In this document: piece after piece, positions 24,408 through 34,880 of the stretch
Layout of the letters: each line of letters opens with the position of its first letter
Numbering within the stretch: the first letter of the stretch is position 1
Origin: an uncultured Pseudomonadota bacterium
GTDB taxonomy: Bacteria > Pseudomonadota > Gammaproteobacteria > Steroidobacterales > Steroidobacteraceae
Direction of reading: 5' to 3'
Assembly: GCA_902826225.1 (NCBI GenBank)
Contig: CADEED010000028.1
Location: 1-37,242 of the forward strand
DNA length: 37,242 bases
The notes under the pieces: generated by a model
The model's database searches: none
Seen by the model: only the letters and a program-made list of their open reading frames with translations
What the model was told of the DNA's origin: nothing
Program-made: the position numbers and the translations under genes

Positions 24408-25295
24408 TTACCCCTGACTGGCCCGACGGGTGCCGGCGAGCGCCGTCCAGCCGTCGCGCGTCGCAAAACGCGCGATATCAAACCATGGTGCGTGCGCGCG
24501 TGTCACGTCGCCGGCCTGCGTGTCCAGCAGTCCGGCGAGCACGATCCGGCCGCCCGGTCGCACGAGATCGGCGAAACGCGGCGCGAGATCGCACAGCGGG
24601 CCGCACAGGATGTTAGCCAGCACGATGTCCGCCTCACCGGGGAGCGCGGCGTCGTTCTCGACGATCTTCACGCGCGCGGCGACGCCGTTCGCCGCCGCGT
24701 TGTCGCGTGTCGCGGTGAGCGCCTGCGGGTCGATGTCGTAGGCGAAGCATTCGCGCGCGCCCAGCTTGGCGGCCGCGACCGCGAGCACACCGGAGCCGCA
24801 GCCGTAGTCGATCGCGCGCTCGCCGTCGCGCGCATTCTGGTCGAGCCAGGAAAGACACATCGCGGTGGTCGCATGCGTCCCGGTGCCGAAGGCGAGCCCC
24901 GGATCGAGGCGGACGACGACGGCATCGTGCGTGTGCACATGCGCGTGGTGCGGTGACACCCACAGCCGCTTGCCGAAACACATGGGGTGGAAGTCGCGCA
25001 GCCACTCGCGTTCCCAGACCCGGTCGGCCAGCGTCACGAGTTCGAGGCGTTCGGCAGGCACGCGCAGCACGTGCGAAAGACCCGTGACGAGCTCCAGCGG
25101 CGAGGTATCGAACGGGAACAGCGCCTGCAGCCGGGAATGCGGCCACAGACGGAATTCTCCCGGCGCGGGTTCGAGGATCGGATCGTCGCGCTGGTCCGTG
25201 TACGACAGCGCGACGGCGCCGAAATCGAAGCAGGCTTCCTCGACGCGTTCGGCGTCGAGGCCGTCCAGCGTGAACGTGAGGGCGAGGTGCGGCAC
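24408..25295 (-). CDS. prmA: ribosomal protein L11 methyltransferase
   Basis: A 295-residue SAM-dependent methyltransferase that trimethylates ribosomal protein L11. The N-terminal substrate domain (about 1-60) is followed by DPGLAFGTGTHATTAMCL, the SAM loop DYGCGSGVLAVAAAKLGA, YDIDPQAL and the NILCGPLCDLAP motif, all typical of PrmA. It starts with GTG at 25295, three bases after the accC stop. The accC-prmA arrangement is conserved. Confidence 0.95.
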   Translation of the reverse strand: MPHLALTFTLDGLDAERVEEACFDFGAVALSYTDQRDDPILEPAPGEFRLWPHSRLQALFPFDTSPLELVTGLSHVLRVPAERLELVTLADRVWEREWLRDFHPMCFGKRLWVSPHHAHVHTHDAVVVRLDPGLAFGTGTHATTAMCLSWLDQNARDGERAIDYGCGSGVLAVAAAKLGARECFAYDIDPQALTATRDNAAANGVAARVKIVENDAALPGEADIVLANILCGPLCDLAPRFADLVRPGGRIVLAGLLDTQAGDVTRAHAPWFDIARFATRDGWTALAGTRRASQG

Positions 25296-25298
25296 GGG

Positions 25299-26642
25299 CT
25301 ACTTCAGGCCGAGGCGACGCTCCAGGTAGTGGATGTCCTGACCGCCCGTGCGGAAAGCCTGGTGCGTGAAGATTTCCTGGTGCAGCGCCGTGTTGGTCTT
25401 GATGCCCTCGACGACCATCTCGGCGAGCGCATTGCGCATGCGCGCGATGGCCGTCTCGCGCGTGTCTCCGTACGAGATCACCTTCGCGATCAGCGAGTCA
25501 TAGTGCGGCGGCACGTTGTAGCCGGAGTAGATGTGGCTGTCCACGCGGATGCCCGGGCCACCCGGCGCATGCCACAGCTTGATCGGGCCGGGCGAGGGCA
25601 TGAACGTCTTCGCATCCTCGGCGTTGATGCGGCACTCGATCGCGTGGCCGGTGAGCTTGATGTCCTTCTGCGCATACGCCAGCTTCTCGCCGGACGCGAT
25701 CAACAGTTGCGCCTTCACGAGGTCGATGCCCGTGATGAGCTCCGTCACCGGATGTTCGACCTGGATGCGCGTGTTCATCTCGATGAAGTAGAACTCGTTG
25801 TCCTGGTACAGGAATTCGAGCGTGCCGGCGCTGCGGTAACCGACCGCCTTGCACGCCTCCACGACGCGTTCGCCCATCTTGTTGCGCTGTGCATCCGTGA
25901 TGCCTGGCGCCGGCGCTTCCTCGACGACCTTCTGATGGCGGCGCTGCATGGAGCAGTCGCGCTCACCCAGGTGAATCACGTTGCCGTGGTGGTCGGCCAG
26001 CACCTGGAACTCGATGTGCCGCGGCCGCTCCAGGAATTTCTCCATGTAGACCTGGTCGTTGTTGAACGCCGCGAGCGCCTCGCCCTTGGTCACGGCGATG
26101 GCGTTGAGCAGCGAGGCCTCGGTGTGCACCACGCGCATGCCGCGTCCACCGCCGCCGCCGGATGCCTTGATGATCACCGGGTAGCCGATGTCCTTCGCGA
26201 TCCTGAAGTTCTCTTCCGGCACGTCGCCGAGCGGACCGCCCGAGCCAGGCACGCAGGGCACGCCGGCCTTCTTCATCACGTTGATGGCCGATACCTTGTC
26301 GCCCATCATGCGGATCACGTCGGCGCGCGGGCCGATGAACGTGAAACCGCTCTTCTCCACGCGCTCCGCGAAATCCGCGTTCTCCGACAGGAAGCCATAG
26401 CCCGGGTGGATGCCCACCGAGTCCGTGACTTCGGCCGCGCTGATGATCGCGGGCATGTTGAGGTAGCTCTTCTGCGACTGCGGCGGACCGATGCACACCG
26501 ACTCGTCGGCCAGCAGCACGTGCTTCAGGTTGTAGTCGGCCGTCGAGTGCACGGCGACCGTCTTGATCCCGAGCTCGCGACAGGCCCTGAGGATGCGTAA
26601 GGCGATCTCGCCGCGGTTCGCGATGACGATTTTGTCGAGCAT
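25299..26642 (-). CDS. accC: acetyl-CoA carboxylase, biotin carboxylase subunit
   Basis: A 447-residue ATP-grasp biotin carboxylase that carboxylates the biotin on AccB in the first committed step of fatty-acid synthesis. It has [39 protein letters not shown], the glycine-rich [29 protein letters not shown] and [18 protein letters not shown]. Length and motifs are standard. It begins 5 bases after accB. Confidence 0.98.
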   Translation of the reverse strand: MLDKIVIANRGEIALRILRACRELGIKTVAVHSTADYNLKHVLLADESVCIGPPQSQKSYLNMPAIISAAEVTDSVGIHPGYGFLSENADFAERVEKSGFTFIGPRADVIRMMGDKVSAINVMKKAGVPCVPGSGGPLGDVPEENFRIAKDIGYPVIIKASGGGGGRGMRVVHTEASLLNAIAVTKGEALAAFNNDQVYMEKFLERPRHIEFQVLADHHGNVIHLGERDCSMQRRHQKVVEEAPAPGITDAQRNKMGERVVEACKAVGYRSAGTLEFLYQDNEFYFIEMNTRIQVEHPVTELITGIDLVKAQLLIASGEKLAYAQKDIKLTGHAIECRINAEDAKTFMPSPGPIKLWHAPGGPGIRVDSHIYSGYNVPPHYDSLIAKVISYGDTRETAIARMRNALAEMVVEGIKTNTALHQEIFTHQAFRTGGQDIHYLERRLGLK

Positions 26643-26647
26643 GTCGA

Positions 26648-27106
26648 CTATTCGATGACGAAGAGCGGCTGGCCGAACTCCACCGGATCGCCGTTGGTGG
26701 CCATGATGGCGGTGACCTTGCCGGCCTTGTCGCTCTCGATCTGGTTCATCATCTTCATCGCTTCGATGATGCAGAGGACCTGGCCTTCCTTCACCTCGCT
26801 GCCGATCTCCACGAAGGGCTTCGCGCCCGGCGAGGCGGCGCCGTAGAAAGTGCCGACCATCGGCGCGGTGACGACGTGTTCGCTGGCGCGGCGGGCGGGC
26901 GCGGCCGGCGCGCCAGCGGCTTGCGGCGCGGTGGCGGGAGCGGCCGCGACGGGCGCGGGCATGGCCATGGGCGCCACGTGCTGGACCATCGGGCCGGTCG
27001 GCATGCGGCTGATGCGAACCGCCTCCTCACCTTCCTTGATCTCGATTTCGGCGATCCCCGACTCTTCGAGTAGTTCGATGAGTTTCTTGACCTTGCGAAT
27101 GTCCAA
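26648..27106 (-). CDS. accB: biotin carboxyl carrier protein of acetyl-CoA carboxylase
   Basis: A 152-residue BCCP. The N-terminal helix [22 protein letters not shown] is followed by an Ala/Pro-rich flexible linker (about 40-85) and a C-terminal biotinyl domain with the biotinylation motif E-A-M-K-M. AccC and then the carboxyltransferase act on this carrier. The start is TTG at 27106 with GAGGAA at about 9 bases. No ATG precedes the conserved helix, so a weak start codon is used for an essential gene. Confidence 0.96.
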   Translation of the reverse strand: MDIRKVKKLIELLEESGIAEIEIKEGEEAVRISRMPTGPMVQHVAPMAMPAPVAAAPATAPQAAGAPAAPARRASEHVVTAPMVGTFYGAASPGAKPFVEIGSEVKEGQVLCIIEAMKMMNQIESDKAGKVTAIMATNGDPVEFGQPLFVIE

Positions 27107-27129
27107 AGTGGCGTTCCTCGGAATTGCAC

Positions 27130-27585
27130 TCAGCGCGCGGGACGCGCGCTGGTGATGAAGTTGGCGGCCGCCTGCACGGCGAGCTCGTATCCGGACGCGC
27201 CCAGGCCGACGATGCAGCCGACGGCGATGTCCGAGAAGTAGGAGTGATGGCGGAATTTCTCCCGCGCGAAGGTATTGGAGAGATGCAGCTCGATGAACGG
27301 CAGCTTCACGCCGAGCAGGGCGTCGCGCAGGGCGACGCTGGTGTGAGTGAAGCCACCCGGATTGATGATGGCGAACGAGATGCCGTTGGCCTTCGCGGTC
27401 TGCACGCGGTCGATCAGCTCGTGCTCGGCATTGCTCTGATAGGCGACCAGTTCGTGCCCAAGCTTCGTGGCGACGTCGCGGACACGCTCTTCGATCGAAG
27501 CCAGGGTGTCCGATCCGTAGACTTCCGGCTCGCGTTGCCCGAGAAGATTGAGATTCGGGCCATTGAGTAACAGGAAACGCGCCAA
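27130..27585 (-). CDS. aroQ: type II 3-dehydroquinate dehydratase
   Basis: A 151-residue type II dehydroquinase of the shikimate pathway. It has [21 protein letters not shown] (with the catalytic Tyr), [30 protein letters not shown] and [11 protein letters not shown](K)FRHHSY. The start is taken as TTG at 27585 (giving [11 protein letters not shown]), with GGAAGG upstream and a normal family length. An ATG at 27639 would add 18 residues not found in the family. It is followed 23 bases later by accB, as in Pseudomonas. Confidence 0.93.
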   Translation of the reverse strand: MARFLLLNGPNLNLLGQREPEVYGSDTLASIEERVRDVATKLGHELVAYQSNAEHELIDRVQTAKANGISFAIINPGGFTHTSVALRDALLGVKLPFIELHLSNTFAREKFRHHSYFSDIAVGCIVGLGASGYELAVQAAANFITSARPAR

Positions 27586-27675
27586 GCTCGAGACCTTCCC
27601 CTTCGATGAGGCGGCGAATTTACCGTAATCAGCCGGCAACGTGCACGGTATACGCCCAACTGGCGCGAATCGTCG

Positions 27676-28386
27676 CTAACTGGCGGGTGGGGGCCCGGGG
27701 CTCTCTGATCGGGCTCGAGCCGCGGCCATCTCCTGAAAGGCCGCGGCGACGGCCGCCTGGGCCTGCTCACGACTCAAGACCCCATTGTCGATATCTCGCA
27801 GGCGATCGAACGCGAAATTGGCCTCATCTTCATGTAACTCGCCAATCTTGATCGTCAAGAGTCGGTTCTGGCTGTCCACGAAAATCGAAAACGGGAACGC
27901 CATCCCCATCCCGAAGGCCTCGGCGGCGGCCAGTCCGTCTTCCTCCCCGATGAGCAGAGGGTAGTGGAGTGGCACTTTCTGGGTGAACTTGAGGACATCT
28001 TCGCGGAAGTCGACGGCTATTCCCACGATCTCGGCGTTCTGGGCTTTACGTTCCGCCCTGATCTTGTTGAGCAGCGGAATTTCGCGGCGGCAGGGCGCGC
28101 ACCAGGTGGCCCAGAAATTCACCATCAGAGGCCGGCCGCCGAAGCTCGCGAGCCGGGTGGGTTTGCCGGTGACATCCGCGAGAGTGATGTCGGGAAGCGT
28201 GTCGGGGACCTTCTTCGCCAACCCCGCCGATTCTTCGGCCGGCGTGGGTGATGATGGAGGCGCCTCGGTGAGCACCGGCGTTTCCGGCCGCATCGATTTG
28301 TAGATGAAGAAGCCGCCCGCGCCGGCCAACAAGATGACGAGTGGCCCGACGATGTATCGGGCCGCAGAGGAACCGGGTTGGCTCAC
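27676..28386 (-). CDS. membrane-anchored TlpA/ResA-like thioredoxin
   Basis: A 236-residue thiol-disulfide protein. One N-terminal membrane helix (about 11-29, YIVGPLVILLAGAGGFFIY) anchors it, a Pro-rich linker follows, and a TlpA-type thioredoxin domain with FWATWCAPC (C96/C99) faces the periplasm. It probably reduces a specific cytochrome-c or other periplasmic thiol using electrons from DsbD. Its GTG start overlaps the dsbD stop (GTGA), which supports that electron route. The C-terminal tail (about 205-236) is Ala/Glu-rich and looks unstructured. Confidence 0.9.
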   Translation of the reverse strand: MSQPGSSAARYIVGPLVILLAGAGGFFIYKSMRPETPVLTEAPPSSPTPAEESAGLAKKVPDTLPDITLADVTGKPTRLASFGGRPLMVNFWATWCAPCRREIPLLNKIRAERKAQNAEIVGIAVDFREDVLKFTQKVPLHYPLLIGEEDGLAAAEAFGMGMAFPFSIFVDSQNRLLTIKIGELHEDEANFAFDRLRDIDNGVLSREQAQAAVAAAFQEMAAARARSESPGPPPAS

Positions 28387-30590
28387 GGGGCGGGAGTCGC
28401 GGGTGCGATGGCCTGCCGGACCACGGCGGCGAACTCCGCAGCCTTCATGAATCCGACGACGCGGAAGTTTCGCCGTTCCGTTCCGTCGGCGCCATAGAAG
28501 GCGATCGTCGGCGGCCCGAAGATCCCGAAGTGCTTGAGCAGCTCCCGGTCCTGTTCATCGTTGGCAGTGACATCGGCCTGCAGCAGCACGCTGTCGCCGA
28601 GCGCTTTCTGCACCTCGGCCTCGGTGAACGTGTAGTGCTCCATTTCCTTGCACGACACGCACCAGTCCGCATAGAAATCCAGCATCACGGTCTTGCCGGC
28701 CGACTTCGCGGCCGCGACTTCGCGGTCGAGATCCGCGAGCGTCTTGATGCGCTTGAACTCGAGGTGCTTCTGTTGCTTCGTGAGCTGCGGAATCGGCGCG
28801 AGCGGATTGGAGCCGCCGAGCGCAGCGCCGGCCACCAGCGCCACTCCGTAGATCACGGCACCCACGGCCAGCGCGCGCGACGTCAGACGGCCCCAGGCCG
28901 TTCGCGGTTTCGCTCGCCACAGGACCCACGTGAGGGCGAAGGCCGGCGCGGCCCACATCAGCAGGCTCAGCCAGCCCGGCACGATGCGGCTCAACAGCCA
29001 GGCGGCGACCGCGAGGAACATCACGCCGAACAGGTTCTTGATCGTCTCCATCCACGCGCCAGCGCGCGGCAGCAGGGCGCCCGCGGAGGCGCCAACCAGC
29101 AGCAGAGGGGTGCCCATGCCGAGCGCGATCGCCAGCATCGCAACGGCGCCGCGGACGGCGTCGCCGGTCTGCGCGACAAACGTCAATGCACCGATGAGCA
29201 CCGGAGCGACGCAGGCGGACACGATGAGCGCGGACAGCGCGCCCATGACCGCGACGCCCACGAAGGTGCCGGCGCGCTGGTTGTTGCTCGCGTCGGAGAG
29301 GCGCGTCTGGATGAAGCTAGGCACCTCGATCGTGAACGCGCCGAACATCGACGCCGCGAGCACGACGAACAGCAGGGCGAATGGAACGAGGATGTACCAC
29401 TGGTTGAAAATGGCCTGGAGATTCACGCCGCCGCCGATGAACGCGGCCAGCACGCCCATCGACACGTAGATAGCCGCGATGCCGGCCACGTACGTCAGCG
29501 ATAGCAGGAAGCCCTTGCCCGGCGACATCCGGTCGCCGCCGCCGGCGATGATGCCCGAGAGGATCGGCACCATGGGCAGCACGCAGGGCGTGAACGCCAT
29601 GAGGAGGCCGCCCAGGTATCCGATGGCGATGACGACGAACAGCGAGCCCGTCGCGATCTTCGCCATGAAGCTGTCCTGCTCCGAGACGTAACCACCGCTC
29701 GACGGGGCATTCGCCACGGCGGCGGGCGCACCCTCGAGCGACACCGTCAGTGTCTTCGTGATCGGGGGATAGCACAGGCCCGCATCCGCGCAGCCTTGAT
29801 AGGTGATCTTGAAGTCGACGCTGGCCGCGTCCGACGGCGGCAGCGAGAAGCTGGCGTCGAGACTGCGCCGATAGACTTCCTGCTCGCCGAAGAACTCGTC
29901 GCTGTGCGGCTCGCCTTTCGGGAGGACGATGGCGCCGACCGGATGCGCCGTGTCTGCGGGCTCGAGCTTGATGCGCTGCTTGTAGAGGTAGTAGCCGTCC
30001 GCGATGCGCCAGTTGAGCGTGATGTCGTTCTTCGCGCGCGCCTCGGACGTGAGGACGAACGCGACTTCGGGATCGAGGTACCCGTCTTCACCCGTAACGG
30101 TGGCCGGCGCGCTCTGCGCGAATAGTTTGTCCGCCGAAACGCCGCCGGTCGTGGCGCCGACCTTCACCGTCGCATCCCACACGGAGGGCGGGTAGCACAG
30201 GCCCGCATCCGCGCATCCCTGCCACTTGAGCTTCAGTGCAACGGTCTCGCCTGCCTTCGCGCCCGCGAGCGGCGCCGTGACCTTGAACGTGCCGCGGAAG
30301 ATCTCCTGCTCGCCGAAGTACTCATCCTTGTGGATCTCGCCCTTCGGGTAGACCGACTCGCCGACCGTCACGCCAGGGGTCGCCGCGGCCAGGCCGAGGC
30401 GCTTCTGATAGAGGTAGTAGCCCTTCGTCGCCCGCCACTCGACGGTCACGGCCTTCTCGTCGGCGGTGACGGTGTACTTGAACGCGTCCTCCGGCGGCAG
30501 GAATTCATCTTCGCCGATCGCGTAGGCCCCGCGGCCCAGCAGGGCGGTCAGGGTCAGGGCCAGGAGATACAGGGCTTGCTTGACACTCAT
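28383..30590 (-). CDS. dsbD: thiol:disulfide interchange protein DsbD with duplicated N-terminal domain
   Basis: A 735-residue transmembrane reductant conveyor that moves electrons from cytoplasmic thioredoxin to periplasmic proteins. After a signal peptide there are two copies of the periplasmic DsbD-alpha domain, about 27-145 and 168-287. Each has GYYLY.., PKGE.H.DE(Y/F)FGEQE and ends in QGCADAGLCYPP (C126/C132 and C267/C273). The membrane domain (about 312-615) has the Cys pair FTPCVLP (C336) and SACVAP (C460). The C-terminal thioredoxin-like domain carries FYADWCVSC. E. coli DsbD has one alpha domain and about 565 residues, so the extra length here is the second copy. Confidence 0.95.
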   Translation of the reverse strand: MSVKQALYLLALTLTALLGRGAYAIGEDEFLPPEDAFKYTVTADEKAVTVEWRATKGYYLYQKRLGLAAATPGVTVGESVYPKGEIHKDEYFGEQEIFRGTFKVTAPLAGAKAGETVALKLKWQGCADAGLCYPPSVWDATVKVGATTGGVSADKLFAQSAPATVTGEDGYLDPEVAFVLTSEARAKNDITLNWRIADGYYLYKQRIKLEPADTAHPVGAIVLPKGEPHSDEFFGEQEVYRRSLDASFSLPPSDAASVDFKITYQGCADAGLCYPPITKTLTVSLEGAPAAVANAPSSGGYVSEQDSFMAKIATGSLFVVIAIGYLGGLLMAFTPCVLPMVPILSGIIAGGGDRMSPGKGFLLSLTYVAGIAAIYVSMGVLAAFIGGGVNLQAIFNQWYILVPFALLFVVLAASMFGAFTIEVPSFIQTRLSDASNNQRAGTFVGVAVMGALSALIVSACVAPVLIGALTFVAQTGDAVRGAVAMLAIALGMGTPLLLVGASAGALLPRAGAWMETIKNLFGVMFLAVAAWLLSRIVPGWLSLLMWAAPAFALTWVLWRAKPRTAWGRLTSRALAVGAVIYGVALVAGAALGGSNPLAPIPQLTKQQKHLEFKRIKTLADLDREVAAAKSAGKTVMLDFYADWCVSCKEMEHYTFTEAEVQKALGDSVLLQADVTANDEQDRELLKHFGIFGPPTIAFYGADGTERRNFRVVGFMKAAEFAAVVRQAIAPATPAP

Positions 30591-30723
30591 CCGGACATCC
30601 TATTCGACATATCAGGCTGCTGAATCGCCCGAATGATGGGTGACGCGCCGGGGTTCGGCGTCGATCTGACCCGCAAAACCGGTCCGGAATTGCACCGCAG
30701 GGAGCTAAAAATCGTCGCTGGGC

Positions 30724-30751
30724 TTGAAAACCGAGCCTTCGTCAATACAAT
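30724..30751 (+). promoter_or_regulatory. sigma70-type promoter of groES-groEL
   Basis: TTGAAA (30724-30729) and TACAAT (30746-30751) are 16 bases apart, each one base off consensus. The predicted start near 30758 falls inside the CIRCE element. The -35 also reads CTTGAA as in sigma32 promoters, but no CCCCAT-type -10 is present. Confidence 0.7.
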
Positions 30752-30777
30752 TAGCAGCCGCTTGGGGAGAGTGCTAA
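30751..30777. promoter_or_regulatory. CIRCE operator (HrcA site), left arm degenerate
   Basis: TTAGCAGCC, nine bases, then a perfect GAGTGCTAA. The known consensus is TTAGCACTC-n9-GAGTGCTAA, so the right arm is complete and the left arm differs at two positions. It overlaps the promoter -10 and start site of groES, the right place for HrcA repression. Confidence 0.85.
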
Positions 30778-30829
30778 TAACCCGCTCCAAGCCCCATCAG
30801 CCATCAACACTACTTTAAGGAGCGAACCC

Positions 30830-32772
<1,943 letters not shown>

Positions 32773-32796
32773 GGAGCCGAGAGGCTTCGCACGTCC

Positions 32797-32811
32797 AGAC
32801 GCTCAGCGTCT
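32797..32811. repeat. perfect 7+1+7 palindrome after groEL
   Basis: AGACGCT-c-AGCGTCT lies between the groEL stop and its terminator. The one-base centre makes a hairpin unlikely, so protein binding is more plausible. Function unknown. Confidence 0.5.
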
Positions 32812-32826
32812 AGCTAGAGAAGATGG

Positions 32827-32862
32827 AAAGCCCCCGTCGGGAAACCGGCGGGGGCTTTTTGT
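32827..32862 (+). terminator. intrinsic terminator of groES-groEL
   Basis: A perfect 10-bp stem (AAAGCCCCCG / CGGGGGCTTT) continues into an inner CGG-GAAA-CCG stem with a GAAA tetraloop and is followed by TTTTTGTTTT. It sits 55 bases after the groEL stop. A classical rho-independent terminator. Confidence 0.93.
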
Positions 32863-32926
32863 TTTGGAGATCATGCAGGTCGATTCCCGCGGAGTTGGCC
32901 TCGCATGATCGCCGCAGTGAAGTGAC

Positions 32927-34750
32927 TCAGTAGAGCTGCACCGCGCCGGCATAGATCAGCCCGGCGTCGTTGGGATTTCCGCCGACACCCGTCGCGTTGC
33001 TGCTGTCGTTGAGAGAGACGCCAAGCACGTTGCCGTCTCCGCTGATCGCGACGCTCGCTCCGAACACGAGATCCGCCCTCGTCACGCCGGGCTTGAGGTA
33101 AGTGCGCTGCATCCACTGCGTACCGCTGCGCACGAACACGTACGCGGCGCCCGCTGACAGCGCGCTGTTGTCGAGCGGATTGCCGTAGATACCGGAGCTG
33201 AAACTGTCTTCGGTGAAGGCGCCGACGGCCAGGATGTCGCCGTTGGTCGAGAGCGCGACGTCGATGCCGAATCGGTCCTGCGCTTCGGCGTTCGCCGCCT
33301 TCAGGTAACTTTGCTGGTGCCAGACGCCGGCGGTCCGGCTGAATACGTACACGGCGCCCGCGTCGGGTGCGCTCGAGTCGTCCTGATTGCCGTCGATCGC
33401 GGTGGCGGCGGAGGCTTCTGCGATGGAACCGACGGCGAGCGTGTTGCCATCGCCGCTCAGTTCGAGCGAATACCCGAACTCGAGCGACGGGATCGACCGC
33501 GACGCCTTGATGTAGGCTTGCTGCTGCCAGGTGCCGTTGAACGTGAACACGTATACCGCACCCGAGTCGGGCGCGCCGTTGTTGCTCTGGTTGCCACCGA
33601 CGCCGGTCGCAGCGCTGCCTTCGACCACTGCGGCCACCGCGAGTGTGGCGCCATCGTCGCTCAACGCGAGCGGATAGCCGAACTGGTGGTTTGCGCCGGA
33701 ATTCGACGCCTTCACGTACGCCTGCTGCGTCCACGTCGTCCCGCTACGGGTGAATAGGTATACCGCGCCGGCGCCACTCGCGAGATTGCTGGCCTGGTTG
33801 CCGTCGATGCCGTTCGCGGGGCTGTCCTCGCCGCGGGCCCCGACGGCCACGACGTTGCCGTCGGCGCTGACGTCGACGTCCTCGCCGAAGAGATCTATCG
33901 CCTCGCTGTTCGACGCCTTGAGATAAGCCTGCTGGCTCCAGGTCTGGCCGGTGCGCACGAACACGTACGCCGCGCCCGCGCTGATCGCGGTGTTGTCGAG
34001 TGCATTGCCATTCACGCCGGTCGCGAAGCTGTCCTCGTATCGTGCGCCCGCCACCAGTGTGTTGCCGTCGGCGCTGAGCGCGAGCGAGATTCCGAACCCG
34101 TCCTGGGCGTCGGTGTTCGACGCCTTGATATACGCCTGCTGGGCCCACACCCCGCTCGCACTGCGCGCGAACACGTATACCGCGCCGGCGTCATTGGCGG
34201 AGTCGTCGTCCTGGTTGCCGTTGATGCTCTGCGCCGCACTGGATTCACCGTAGGAACTGACGGCCATGGTGCGCCCGTCGCGGCTGATCGCCACGTCGAT
34301 GCCGAAACTATCTCCCGCATCCGGGTTCGACGCCTTGAAGTACCCCGTCGCCTGGATGTATCCGTTCGTGGATGACAGGTCCACCGATGAAGTGCAGCCG
34401 GCGCTGTTGCATGCTTGCACGCGGTAGCGCGCGTTGAGCCAGTCGAGCAGATGGACGGGGACTTCCAAAGGCACTGACGTCGCGCTGGCTGGCAGGTCGG
34501 CACCGATCTGCGTGAATGGCGCTACGCCGTCCGCGCTGCCCATCAGCCGGTAGCTAGTGGCGCCCGCCACCGTCGCCCAGGAGAAATCGAGCTGTTTGAG
34601 CGTAACCGCGAGGCTTGCGGCAGGGGCGGCGGGCGCGACCACCGGCGGGGGCGGGGTGTTCACGGGAGGAGAATTCCCACCGCCACCACCGCCGCAGCCG
34701 GCCACCGCGGCGACGCACAATCCGATCCAGCAGGCAGCATTTCGTTTCAT
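32927..34750 (-). CDS. FG-GAP-repeat outer lipoprotein
   Basis: A 607-residue lipoprotein. The signal ends in AVAGC (Cys19), followed by a poly-Gly and Pro-rich spacer. A fibronectin-III-like domain spans about 45-130 (LDFSWATVAGATSYRLMGS, RYRVQACNSAGC). Seven FG-GAP-type repeats of about 65-70 residues follow. Each begins like Y(I/L/V)KASN.(D/E)A.D.FG..(V/L)A(L/I)S.DG and ends like AGA(V/A)YVF. Seven such blades suggest a beta-propeller, possibly with Ca2+ sites in the D-rich loops. It would be displayed on the cell envelope; its ligand is unknown. GGGAG precedes the ATG. It is divergent from the two-component genes. Confidence 0.85.
   Translation of the reverse strand: MKRNAACWIGLCVAAVAGCGGGGGGNSPPVNTPPPPVVAPAAPAASLAVTLKQLDFSWATVAGATSYRLMGSADGVAPFTQIGADLPASATSVPLEVPVHLLDWLNARYRVQACNSAGCTSSVDLSSTNGYIQATGYFKASNPDAGDSFGIDVAISRDGRTMAVSSYGESSAAQSINGNQDDDSANDAGAVYVFARSASGVWAQQAYIKASNTDAQDGFGISLALSADGNTLVAGARYEDSFATGVNGNALDNTAISAGAAYVFVRTGQTWSQQAYLKASNSEAIDLFGEDVDVSADGNVVAVGARGEDSPANGIDGNQASNLASGAGAVYLFTRSGTTWTQQAYVKASNSGANHQFGYPLALSDDGATLAVAAVVEGSAATGVGGNQSNNGAPDSGAVYVFTFNGTWQQQAYIKASRSIPSLEFGYSLELSGDGNTLAVGSIAEASAATAIDGNQDDSSAPDAGAVYVFSRTAGVWHQQSYLKAANAEAQDRFGIDVALSTNGDILAVGAFTEDSFSSGIYGNPLDNSALSAGAAYVFVRSGTQWMQRTYLKPGVTRADLVFGASVAISGDGNVLGVSLNDSSNATGVGGNPNDAGLIYAGAVQLY
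32972..34346 (-). repeat. seven tandem FG-GAP repeat units within the lipoprotein gene
   Basis: Units of roughly 195-210 bases encode the repeated motif Y-x-K-A-S-N...F-G...S-x-D-G...G-N...A-V-Y-V-F. Repeats 4-5 and 7 are the most diverged (YIKASRSIPSLEFG, YLKPGVTRADLVFG). The similarity is clear at protein level and partial at DNA level. The repeats could recombine to change copy number. Confidence 0.75.
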
Positions 34751-34789
34751 GAGTTTCTCTCCCTGGTCGTGCCGGGAAAGTTAAGAACT

Positions 34790-34803
34790 CCGCGGATCCG
34801 CGG
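34790..34803. promoter_or_regulatory. perfect 14-bp palindrome between FG-GAP gene and response regulator
   Basis: CCGCGGATCCGCGG reads identically on both strands. It lies in the 130-base divergent spacer where the -35 of the FG-GAP gene would fall (a minus-strand TTAACT -10-like box is at 34784-34779). A candidate operator, perhaps for the adjacent regulator. Confidence 0.5.
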
Positions 34804-34830
34804 GTATCGCCTGAACGGGCGACACGGCGG

Positions 34831-34862
34831 GTGGCGCGCCGCCACGCCGACCCCGCTAAACT
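34831..34862 (+). promoter_or_regulatory. dyad and -10 box before the response regulator
   Basis: GTGGCG-cgc-CGCCAC (34831-34845) stands just upstream of TAAACT (34857-34862, within GCTAAACT). The Shine-Dalgarno GGGAGG and start codon at 34881 follow. The dyad occupies the -35/spacer region. Confidence 0.4.
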
Positions 34863-34880
34863 GCCCGGGAGGTCGACACC

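Noticed and set aside
24987..26600. 537-codon open frame antisense to accC and prmA
   Set aside because: An antiphase shadow rich in Arg/His/Val with no recognisable domain, lying over two well-conserved genes.
30721..30751. Sigma32 heat-shock promoter of groES
   Set aside because: CTTGAA is present, but the CCCCAT-type -10 is absent and a good sigma70 -10 (TACAAT) is present.
32927..34750. CRISPR-like or transposon repeat array
   Set aside because: Period (~200 bases) and content are those of FG-GAP protein repeats; there are no short identical repeats with unique spacers.
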